Of a DNA stretch of 5,266 bases, positions 1 through 5,164 are shown one piece after another (within the stretch, counting starts at the first letter, position 1; every line of letters starts with the position of its first letter). A program made the translations under genes and the position numbers. The notes below the pieces were generated by a model. It was not told the DNA's origin and made no database searches. It was given only the letters and a program-made list of their open reading frames with translations. Source of the stretch: Micrococcaceae bacterium UBA4005 (GTDB taxonomy: Bacteria > Actinomycetota > Actinomycetes > Actinomycetales > Micrococcaceae); contig DGBL01000083.1 in the NCBI GenBank assembly GCA_002384315.1, forward strand, positions 1-5,266, in the 5' to 3' direction.

Positions 1-218
1 CCGTTTCCATTGGCGATATTGCGCCCATACTGGTCAGATGCGGATTGCTGCGCCCGGACTTTCAACGACGCTGCCGCAGCCGAGGGATCATCCGAGGGAC
101 GGGTGATCTTCTGTTGGGTCATGGCCTTGTTCTGGAGCGTGGCCAGTCGGGTCATATTGGATTGCAGGTTCCGCTGAGCGGAAGCCATGAGAGTCTGGTT
201 CGTGATGCGTGCGTTCAT
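1..218 (-). CDS. flgL: Flagellar hook-filament junction protein FlgL (HAP3), N-terminal part
   Basis: FlgL forms the distal ring of the hook-filament junction, outside the cell, after export by the flagellar type III apparatus. Only the first 72 codons are present; the rest lies beyond the left edge (family length about 300 residues). The translation begins MNARITNQTLMASAQRN. It shows the amphipathic D0 helix of the flagellin superfamily (residues about 4-35) and then QQKITRPSDDPSAAA (about 35-49), matching the conserved 'I.RPSDDP' signature of FlgL. The start is the ATG at 218-216. A GGGAGA Shine-Dalgarno just upstream runs into the flgK stop codon, and only 3 bp separate the genes, so translational coupling with flgK is likely. 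Flagellin is the only other family sharing this N-terminus. The position directly after flgK makes FlgL nearly certain. Confidence 0.93.
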   Translation of the reverse strand, partial: MNARITNQTLMASAQRNLQSNMTRLATLQNKAMTQQKITRPSDDPSAAAASLKVRAQQSASDQYGRNIANGN

Positions 219-221
219 TGG

Positions 222-1646
222 TTATCTCCCCACAATCCCTGTCCGGTTGATCAGTGTGTTGAGCATTTCATCAACAGCGGTCATCACGCGAGCAGCCGCC
301 TGGTAGGCGTGCTGGTAACTGAGCAGGTTGATGTTCTCCTCATCCAGGCTGACTGCCGAACCGGAGAGCTGTGTTTCCTTCGCCGAGATCGACGCGGACT
401 CCGCCAGGAGACCCTGTTGAAGTTCGGCCCGCGCGTTGGCGCCCAGGGTGATCACGAACGTGTTCCACGCATCGTCCGGAGAGTTCTGGGCATTGCTGAT
501 CTGTGAGATCGCATCAGCGATGGTGCCGTCGTAGGGGCCGGCGCCGGGGGCGCCGGTGGCAATACCGTCAGCCGTCGTGGGGATGATGGTCAAACCAGCC
601 GCAGCGGGCATTCCAGGACTGAAGGCAAAGTAATCCAGCCCGGTCGACCCGTTGACGCTGAATCCAGTCTGGTGGATGGCGTTCACGTCCTGGGCCAGCT
701 TAACCGCGAACGTATCGTAGGAGGCGGCGGCTTCTGCGATGGCTCCGCCCGTTCCTGTTGGATTTGCGGCGGCGAGGACGGACACGGCGCCAGCGATCTC
801 GCCGCCGTCCAGCGCGACTGGCGCCCCGGGTCGGTGCGCCCACTCGAGCTGGACCCGCGACGTCGTGACATCGCTCATGCGGTTCGCCCCCGTGAGCTGG
901 ACCGGGCGGAATGTGTCGGCGGAGACGATGGCGTTTCCACCGATCAGGACGTCCACTGTGCCGTCACTGTTCTCCCTTACCGTTCCGCCAGCCCACGACG
1001 CGATGCTGGTGGTCAGAGTGGTTCGTTGATCGAGGAGCTCGTTGACTGACCCGCCCGCTGCGAGGGTGGTGCGGATCCTCCCATTCAGGTCGGCGACCTG
1101 GTGTGCGGCAGTGTTCAGTTCATCCACCATTCCGCTGGCTTCGGAGCGGGTTCGGCTCCACAAATTTTCGGTGCCGGCGTAGCCACGGGCTAGCTGGCTA
1201 GCGAGAGCCTGCGACTCCTGAAGCAACGCGTTGGTGGGTGCTGCTTCACCTGCCTGGTTCGCGAGATCCTGCCAGGCGCCCCAGAATTTCTGGAGCTGCG
1301 CGCTCAGGCCCTGGGGGCCAGGCTCGTTGAGCGTATCTTCGAGTGCGGAGACCGTTTCCGCGCGAATGGCCGTGTAACCGGCGCTTGCTGCAGTGGAGCG
1401 CACCCGGGTGTCCAGATAGAGGTTTCCCAGCCGGGCGATAGCGTCGACGGCGACACCCTGGCCGGGGGAGGCGCCCTGGGAAAAGAGGCCCGTCCTGGCT
1501 ATAGGACCAATCGCGGAGGTTTCCAGGCGCTGGCGCGTGTAACCGTCGGTGTTCACGTTGGCTATGTTCTGGGCTGCCACGTTCATTCCCTGCCGGGCGG
1601 CGCTAAGACCGGTATACGCGGTGTTCAGGCCGCTGAATGTGCTCAC
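222..1646 (-). CDS. flgK: Flagellar hook-associated protein FlgK (HAP1)
   Basis: FlgK is the proximal hook-filament junction protein, exported and polymerised on the hook tip. At 474 residues it is near the short end of the family. The N-terminus (residues 1-40) has the classic rod/hook motif, AAQNIANVNTDGYTRQR at about 24-40. LNGRI followed by NELLDQRTTL (about 187-211) is the FlgK core signature. The C-terminus (about 427-468) has SGSAVSLDEENINLLSYQ and then a heptad-rich helix with HAYQAAARVMTAVDEML, the conserved D0 helix. No signal peptide is present, as expected for a type III substrate. The start is GTG at 1646-1644. GAGGA about 8 nt upstream overlaps the flgN stop codon, so the genes are probably coupled. 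A perfect GC-rich inverted repeat lies inside the gene at 538-556. Identification is secure. Confidence 0.97.
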   Translation of the reverse strand: MSTFSGLNTAYTGLSAARQGMNVAAQNIANVNTDGYTRQRLETSAIGPIARTGLFSQGASPGQGVAVDAIARLGNLYLDTRVRSTAASAGYTAIRAETVSALEDTLNEPGPQGLSAQLQKFWGAWQDLANQAGEAAPTNALLQESQALASQLARGYAGTENLWSRTRSEASGMVDELNTAAHQVADLNGRIRTTLAAGGSVNELLDQRTTLTTSIASWAGGTVRENSDGTVDVLIGGNAIVSADTFRPVQLTGANRMSDVTTSRVQLEWAHRPGAPVALDGGEIAGAVSVLAAANPTGTGGAIAEAAASYDTFAVKLAQDVNAIHQTGFSVNGSTGLDYFAFSPGMPAAAGLTIIPTTADGIATGAPGAGPYDGTIADAISQISNAQNSPDDAWNTFVITLGANARAELQQGLLAESASISAKETQLSGSAVSLDEENINLLSYQHAYQAAARVMTAVDEMLNTLINRTGIVGR

Positions 1647-1656
1647 GAGTCTGTCC

Positions 1657-2151
1657 TCACAGTTGTTGGTCGAGTAAGGCTGAATGGTGGACCGCAGTGG
1701 TAACGCCCAGCGAGTCGTACGTGCCGCCGTCCTGCTCAGCCAATGCCAGGGTCTCCTGGGTGGAACGGTGCGCCGAGCGGAGGAACTGTTCGTTCGAATC
1801 GCGCAGTTCCTTGATCCCGGAGGTGAGTTCCACCAACGCGGTGAGGTGCCCTTGCAGAATTTCCGCCCACGGTCCGGCTGGAGCCAACGCCACCAGTTCC
1901 CGGAGGGTCGGTTGCGGCTGGCCGCCCCACTCTGCCGCTACTGCTGCGATGGCGACCTCGCGGGAGAGTGTGGTTGACCGCAGTCGATCAACCACTTGTT
2001 CGACCTCCCTGGTCGCGTGATGCAGCCACTGCATATTCCCTGAAGTCAGCAGCAGTTGCTCTTCCTGAAGCTTGAAGGTCAGCAGGCCAAGGAGCTCGCG
2101 CTCACGCCAGAGCAGTGCAGACAGTTCGTTGGCCGCCACGTGAATACTCAA
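1657..2151 (-). CDS. flgN: FlgN-family export chaperone for FlgK and FlgL
   Basis: FlgN is a cytoplasmic chaperone that binds the C-terminal helices of FlgK and FlgL and delivers them to the flagellar export gate. The 164-residue product is almost entirely helical. A first long helical region at about 8-62 contains LLWRERELLGLLTFKLQEEQ. A second runs at about 94-140. The tail (residues about 144-162, TYDSLGVTTAVHHSALLDQ) resembles the family's conserved 'YD..G......LLD' ending. It is first in the operon, directly before its two clients. The start is uncertain. TTG at 2151 is the most upstream possibility because an in-frame TAA lies at 2160-2158, but its AAGGAAG is almost adjacent. ATT at 2145 would be better spaced, and GTG at 2139 is the other option. 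A sigma-28-like promoter lies about 43 nt upstream. Confidence 0.87.
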   Translation of the reverse strand: MSIHVAANELSALLWRERELLGLLTFKLQEEQLLLTSGNMQWLHHATREVEQVVDRLRSTTLSREVAIAAVAAEWGGQPQPTLRELVALAPAGPWAEILQGHLTALVELTSGIKELRDSNEQFLRSAHRSTQETLALAEQDGGTYDSLGVTTAVHHSALLDQQL

Positions 2152-2200
2152 CTTCCTTTACTCTTGGCGCCCGGTAGTCCTGGCGCTGGTTCTACTGGGA

Positions 2201-2227
2201 CTATCGGTCCCGTGATGCAGGAGGTTA
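2201..2227 (-). promoter_or_regulatory. Sigma-28-like promoter for flgN-flgK-flgL
   Basis: Read on the minus strand, the -35 element TAAC (2227-2224) is followed by 15 nt and the -10 element ACCGATAG (2208-2201). The flagellar sigma factor consensus (FliA/SigD/WhiG) is TAAA-N15-GCCGATAA, so the -35 matches 3 of 4 and the -10 matches 6 of 8 with optimal spacing. Transcription would start near 2194, leaving a leader of about 43 nt before flgN. A 5-bp inverted repeat (GGGAC/GTCCC, 2197-2211) covers the -10 and may be incidental. The same motif with the same spacing precedes flagellin on the other strand. The sigma factor gene is not in this window. Confidence 0.75.
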
Positions 2228-2250
2228 GGAAGATCCCGCGCAACCGCGAC

Positions 2251-2280
2251 AGCAGGAAAAACCTTAGATAATTTTTTGCT
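2251..2280. promoter_or_regulatory. A/T-rich quasi-palindrome, candidate UP element of the flagellin promoter
   Basis: In an otherwise GC-rich window, 2257-2277 has only three G/C bases in 21. It lies between the two divergent -35 elements. The arms AGCA-gg-AAAAA (2251-2261) and TTTTTTGCT (2272-2280) are complementary over 9 bp with a 2-nt bulge and a 10-nt loop. If flagellin transcription starts near 2319, the A/T block spans about -42 to -62, which is where the alpha subunit of RNA polymerase contacts UP elements. A regulator site or a curved-DNA spacer is also possible. The composition is directly seen; the function is inferred. Confidence 0.45.
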
Positions 2281-2285
2281 GGTCC

Positions 2286-2312
2286 TAACGACTGGGTAGT
2301 GACCGTCGATAG
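2286..2312 (+). promoter_or_regulatory. Sigma-28-like promoter for flagellin
   Basis: The -35 element TAAC (2286-2289) and the -10 element GTCGATAG (2305-2312) are separated by exactly 15 nt, against the flagellar sigma consensus TAAA-N15-GCCGATAA. The wider motif CCTAAC-N17-CGATAGTCC is shared exactly with the opposite-strand promoter of the flgN operon. Transcription would start near 2319, giving a leader of about 58 nt with a small hairpin before the flagellin ribosome binding site. Flagellin is the classic target of this sigma class. Confidence 0.8.
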
Positions 2313-2322
2313 TCCTTGGTGT

Positions 2323-2366
2323 CGCCCCACGGACGGGACGGCGAAAGCACCGACCCACATCACGGA
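2323..2366 (+). promoter_or_regulatory. Flagellin mRNA leader with hairpin and paired CACGGA motifs (candidate CsrA sites)
   Basis: CGCC (2323-2326) pairs with GGCG (2340-2343), and CC (2327-2328) pairs with GG (2336-2337) across a 2-nt bulge. The loop, 2329-2335, contains GGA. An identical CACGGA hexamer occurs at 2328-2333, in the hairpin, and at 2361-2366, where it overlaps the Shine-Dalgarno. CsrA binds ANGGA cores, preferably in hairpin loops. In Bacillus subtilis it represses flagellin translation through two sites in the hag leader, one covering the Shine-Dalgarno. The similarity is suggestive only, because neither csrA nor fliW is in the window. Confidence 0.35.
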
Positions 2367-2369
2367 GGA
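2364..2369 (+). promoter_or_regulatory. Strong Shine-Dalgarno that fixes the flagellin start
   Basis: GGAGGA ends 7 nt before the ATG at 2377. It is the strongest ribosome binding site in the window and fits a very abundantly made protein. It excludes the longer in-frame opening from 2299, which would start inside the promoter and add 26 residues absent from flagellins. Confidence 0.9.
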
Positions 2370-2376
2370 ACTCAAA

Positions 2377-3237
2377 ATGGGCATGCAGATCAACACCAAC
2401 ATCGCGGCGCTGAACGCGTACCGCAACCTTTCCACCACCCAGAACGACCTGTCGAAGTCGCTGGAGAAGCTCTCCAGTGGTCTGCGCATCAACCGCGCAG
2501 CCGACGACGCTGCCGGTTTGGCCATCTCCGAAGGTCTGCGCGCGCAGATCAATGGCCTGAACGTTGCCTCGCGTAACGCACAGGATGGCGTCAGCGTTAT
2601 CCAGACCGCTGAAGGATCCCTCACCGAGGTCCACAGCATCCTCCAGCGCATGCGCGACCTTGCCGTCCAGGCGTCCAACGACTCGAACAACGTCGATTCA
2701 CGGGACGCCATCAAGAAGGAAGCGGATGCTCTCGGAAACGAACTCAACCGTATCCAGGAGTCCACCAACTTCAACGGCATCGCGCTGCTCAAGGGTGGAT
2801 CGCTGAACTTCCAGGTTGGCGCCGACGGAGATGCCGCTCTGGCGACCACCCCGGTCAACCGCATCACCGTGAACCTGACGGACATCGCCACGGCCGTAGG
2901 CGCTGCAGCTTCCGCGGACGGTACCTCGGGCACCACGCTCTCCTTCGCGAACAGCGCTGACGCCCAGGTGACCATCGAGGCGCTGGACACCGCCATCACG
3001 GCGATCTCCACCTCCCGTGCAGACCTCGGTGCTGTGCAGAACCGCTTCGAAAGCGCGATCAACACCCTGAACGTGTCGAAGGAAAACCTGTCCGCGGCTG
3101 AATCCCGTATCCGCGACACCGACATGGCTGCCGAGATGGTGAACTACACCCGCTCGAACATCCTGTCCCAGGCAGGTACGGCCATGTTGGCCCAGGCCAA
3201 CCAGTCCAACCAGGGTGTGCTGCAGCTGCTGGGCTAA
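2377..3237 (+). CDS. fliC: Flagellin, the filament subunit
   Basis: Flagellin (also called Hag) is exported unfolded and polymerises under the FliD cap into the filament. The product is 286 residues, a compact flagellin. The N-terminal D0/D1 part (about 1-140) starts MGMQINTNIAALNAYRNL, with LEKLSSGLRINRAADDAAGLAISE at 29-52 shown here as two known blocks: LEKLSSGLRIN and RAADDAAGLAISE. LQRMRDLAVQ lies at 89-98. The C-terminal D0/D1 part (about 213-286) has AVQNRFESAINTL and ends NQSNQGVLQLLG. Between them, about 150-210 is a short Ala/Thr/Ser-rich stretch, too small for large D2/D3 domains. R91, L95 and E115 align with the Salmonella residues R90, L94 and E114 recognised by TLR5. No cysteine is present. 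Codons are strongly C-ending (Asn almost always AAC), fitting high expression. A sigma-28-like promoter lies upstream and the gene has its own 3' hairpins. Confidence 0.98.
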   Translation: MGMQINTNIAALNAYRNLSTTQNDLSKSLEKLSSGLRINRAADDAAGLAISEGLRAQINGLNVASRNAQDGVSVIQTAEGSLTEVHSILQRMRDLAVQASNDSNNVDSRDAIKKEADALGNELNRIQESTNFNGIALLKGGSLNFQVGADGDAALATTPVNRITVNLTDIATAVGAAASADGTSGTTLSFANSADAQVTIEALDTAITAISTSRADLGAVQNRFESAINTLNVSKENLSAAESRIRDTDMAAEMVNYTRSNILSQAGTAMLAQANQSNQGVLQLLG

Positions 3238-3250
3238 ATCCCCCAGGGAT
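3238..3250 (+). repeat. Small perfect hairpin directly after the flagellin stop
   Basis: ATCCC and GGGAT form a 5-bp perfect inverted repeat around a 3-nt loop, starting at the base after the flagellin stop codon. It is too short and lacks a T-run, so it is not a convincing terminator alone. It could protect the 3' end of the flagellin mRNA. Confidence 0.4.
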
Positions 3251-3254
3251 AACC

Positions 3255-3321
3255 GCGGGCGCCACCAGTGGTGGATAGGGGACGACTGCATTTCCTCCTG
3301 GCCACCGCTGCGGGCGCCCGC
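3255..3321 (+). terminator. Hairpin cluster between flagellin and fliD, possible attenuating terminator
   Basis: GCGGGCGCC (3255-3263) is complementary to GGCGCCCGC (3313-3321), giving a 9-bp GC-only stem around a long loop. Inside lies a second perfect hairpin, CCACC-AGT-GGTGG (3262-3274), which competes for overlapping bases. The right arm is also part of a self-complementary 12-mer, GCGGGCGCCCGC (3310-3321). No clean T-run follows (only ATTCTTTC), so full intrinsic termination is doubtful. Partial termination or mRNA stabilisation would let flagellin be made in large excess over FliD. The structure is seen; the role is inferred. Confidence 0.4.
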
Positions 3322-3368
3322 AACCATTCTTTCGTCTCACCCCTCACGGCGTTCGCAAAGGACTCACC

Positions 3369-4733
3369 ATGGTTATCGCACTTCCGGGACTCGCAACAGG
3401 CATGGACACCACCGGCCTGATCAGCTCTCTCATGCGCATCGAAGCTATCCCGCAGCTTCTGCTGAAAAACAAGGTTTCCTCTTCACAGAGTATGGTCTCC
3501 TCGCTACAGGCCCTGAACGCCAAGATCGCTTCTCTCGCCGAGCTGGGTAAGGCCACGGCGAAGGTCGGTGCGCTGGATCTCTACACCGCAACGTCCACCA
3601 GTGACGCGGTAACCGCGAAAGCCGGTGCTGGCGCCACGAGCGGATCGGTGGATCTGGTGGTGGATAGGCTGGCCCAGTCCCAGGCCGGGGTCACCGCTGC
3701 GATGACCGCCTGGCCGAACGACCCGCCAGTGCTCACCATTGTCGCTGCGGGCGGAACACGGACGGAGATCACCGCCCTTTCCACTAACCTGGATGACGTC
3801 GTTTTAGCCGTGAATGCGTCCGCTGCGGGTGTCACGGCAATGAAGGTTGCGACCGGAACAGGTGAATACCGCCTCCAGCTGACGTCAACCACGTCCGGGT
3901 CCGCCGGAGCGTTCACCGCTTATCGGGGCTCTGGCGCTGATATTGACGCCGGTACCGCCGTCGACCTTTTCGCCGAACCGGGCGCCGCCGTCATCAAAGC
4001 CGCGCAGGATGCCCAGGTGACCTTGTGGGCGGGCACGGCTGCAGCCCAGACCATCACCTCTGCGACGAATACGTTCACCGGGCTGCTGCCTGCCGTGGAT
4101 GTCACTGTCACTGCCGTAAGCGCTACCCCGGTCACCGTGAATGTTGCCCGCGACGACGTACAGATCACCGCGAAAGCCGAAGAACTCGTCACGGCTCTTA
4201 ACGGTGTGTTTGCGTACATCAAATCCAACAGTGCGGTCACCTCCGGCAGCGCAGGAACCAGCACCAAATCTGGGATCTTCACCGGTGACAGCATGGTGCG
4301 CAATGTCGGTGACCGCATACTCTCGGCGGCGACGATGCCGGTTGCAGGTCGTTCGCCCTCAGAGATAGGCATCAGCATTACCCGCGACGGCAATATCACC
4401 TTCGATGCTGAAAAATTTGCGGCAGCGATGGCCTCCGACCCGGCATTCGTTGAAACCGCGCTCCAGGAAATCGCCGGGCGCGTGGACGCGGCCGCAACCG
4501 TCGCTTCGGACAAATACACAGGCATGATCACCTCCCGGATCACCGGCCAGGAGTCGATGGTCAAGAACCTCAACGAACAGATCCTCGAATGGGATGACCG
4601 GCTGGCAACCCGCAAAGCGACGCTCGAACGGGTGTACTCAGGGCTCGAAGTGCAGATCAGCCGGATGAACGCCCAGTCTGCGTGGCTGAGCTCCCAGCTG
4701 GCAACCCTTCCGAAGGCAGGAAACCAGTCATGA
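3369..4733 (+). CDS. fliD: Flagellar filament cap protein FliD (HAP2)
   Basis: FliD forms the cap at the filament tip that guides flagellin folding and insertion. The product is 454 residues, within the normal family range. The N-terminal FliD domain begins with LPGLATGMDTTGLISSLMRIE (5-25), given here in its key blocks LPGLATGMDT and LISSLMRIE. A flagellin hook-IN-like motif lies at about 215-250, with TITSATNTFTGLLPAVDV at 228-245. The C-terminal FliD domain covers about 265-445. It includes GIFTGDSMVRNVGDRILSA (302-320), ISITRDGNITFDAEKF (335-350) and the terminal coiled coil with LEVQISRMNAQSAWLSSQLA (426-445). The middle is Ala/Thr-rich and variable, as usual in caps. The ATG at 3369 has AAAGGA at 3357-3362. 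The stop overlaps the fliS start (ATGA). It may be transcribed by readthrough from flagellin or from a weak promoter in the spacer. Confidence 0.96.
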   Translation: MVIALPGLATGMDTTGLISSLMRIEAIPQLLLKNKVSSSQSMVSSLQALNAKIASLAELGKATAKVGALDLYTATSTSDAVTAKAGAGATSGSVDLVVDRLAQSQAGVTAAMTAWPNDPPVLTIVAAGGTRTEITALSTNLDDVVLAVNASAAGVTAMKVATGTGEYRLQLTSTTSGSAGAFTAYRGSGADIDAGTAVDLFAEPGAAVIKAAQDAQVTLWAGTAAAQTITSATNTFTGLLPAVDVTVTAVSATPVTVNVARDDVQITAKAEELVTALNGVFAYIKSNSAVTSGSAGTSTKSGIFTGDSMVRNVGDRILSAATMPVAGRSPSEIGISITRDGNITFDAEKFAAAMASDPAFVETALQEIAGRVDAAATVASDKYTGMITSRITGQESMVKNLNEQILEWDDRLATRKATLERVYSGLEVQISRMNAQSAWLSSQLATLPKAGNQS

Positions 4734-5164
4734 CCGTGACATCCCTGTATTCGCAGCAGCGCGGTCAGCTCCAACGGGAGATGATCCTCTCGGCAACACC
4801 TGTGCAGTTACTGACCATGCTTTACGATCGGCTCCTCCTTGACCTGGGTCGCGCGGAAGCTGCCCAAGTGGCGGAGAACTGGATGGTGGCCTCCGAAAAT
4901 CTGCTGCACGCCCAGGCAATCGTGGCGGAACTCTCATCCTCGCTCAAGACCGAGCTCTGGGATGGTGCGGAAAACCTGCTGGGTATCTATAACTACGTCT
5001 CTGCCGCCCTGATCTCCGCCAATCTGCACCGCGACGTGGAACGTACGCGCGAGAGCGTTCGGCTGCTGGAGCCGCTACGCCAGTCCTGGCGCGAAGCAGC
5101 GGGCCAGCTACCTGCCCAGGTTTCGCCGGCGGCCCGCCCCGGCATGAGTCTCGGCATTGCCTGA
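4730..5164 (+). CDS. fliS: Flagellin export chaperone FliS
   Basis: FliS is a cytoplasmic four-helix-bundle protein that wraps the flagellin C-terminus, prevents premature polymerisation and brings flagellin to the export gate. The product is 144 residues, a usual length. YSQQRGQLQREMILSATPVQ (7-26) matches the family opening of a tyrosine, a short helix and 'A.P..L'. It is followed by LLTMLYDRLLLDLGRAEAA (27-45), the typical 'LYD..L..L..A' helix. ELWDGAENLLGIYNYVSAAL (75-94) matches the conserved 'a..L..LY.y....L' helix. The chosen ATG at 4730 overlaps the fliD stop as ATGA, with AGGA 8 nt upstream, so translation is probably coupled. An upstream in-frame ATG at 4682 lies inside fliD and would add 16 residues with no family counterpart. 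Confidence 0.95.
   Translation: MTVTSLYSQQRGQLQREMILSATPVQLLTMLYDRLLLDLGRAEAAQVAENWMVASENLLHAQAIVAELSSSLKTELWDGAENLLGIYNYVSAALISANLHRDVERTRESVRLLEPLRQSWREAAGQLPAQVSPAARPGMSLGIA

Noticed and set aside
45..1049. Plus-strand open frames over flgL and flgK
   Set aside because: They are shadows of clearly conserved minus-strand proteins, cross the flgK-flgL junction, and have no ribosome binding sites or family motifs.
1433..1441. GGGCGATAG, a sigma-28-like -10 inside flgK on the plus strand
   Set aside because: No TAAx element lies 14-17 nt upstream, and it falls within conserved FlgK coding sequence.
2299..2376. Upstream in-frame extension of flagellin
   Set aside because: It begins within the -35/-10 spacer of the promoter and lacks a ribosome binding site; GGAGGA before 2377 and the family N-terminus fix the start.
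2148..3125. Open frame of 325 codons on the minus strand opposite flagellin
   Set aside because: It lies antisense to an unmistakable flagellin, runs through the divergent promoters, and its translation is Ser/Arg-rich with no family signature. It is a by-product of strong codon bias in the flagellin gene.
2698..3327. Minus-strand open frame of 209 codons over the flagellin end and spacer
   Set aside because: Its translation is low-complexity Gly/Val/Arg-rich, it covers the hairpin spacer, and it competes with the flagellin coding sequence.
3658..3668. TGGTGGATAGG also found at 3269-3279 in the flagellin-fliD spacer (first 10-11 bases shared)
   Set aside because: The second copy encodes an ordinary part of FliD (VVDRL) and has no -35 element at the right distance; it looks coincidental.
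4682..4729. Upstream in-frame extension of FliS
   Set aside because: It overlaps the conserved C-terminus of FliD and has no counterpart in the family; the ATGA junction at 4730 is typical.
3920..4774. Minus-strand open frame of 284 codons across fliD
   Set aside because: It is antisense to the conserved FliD C-terminal domain and shows no recognisable protein features.
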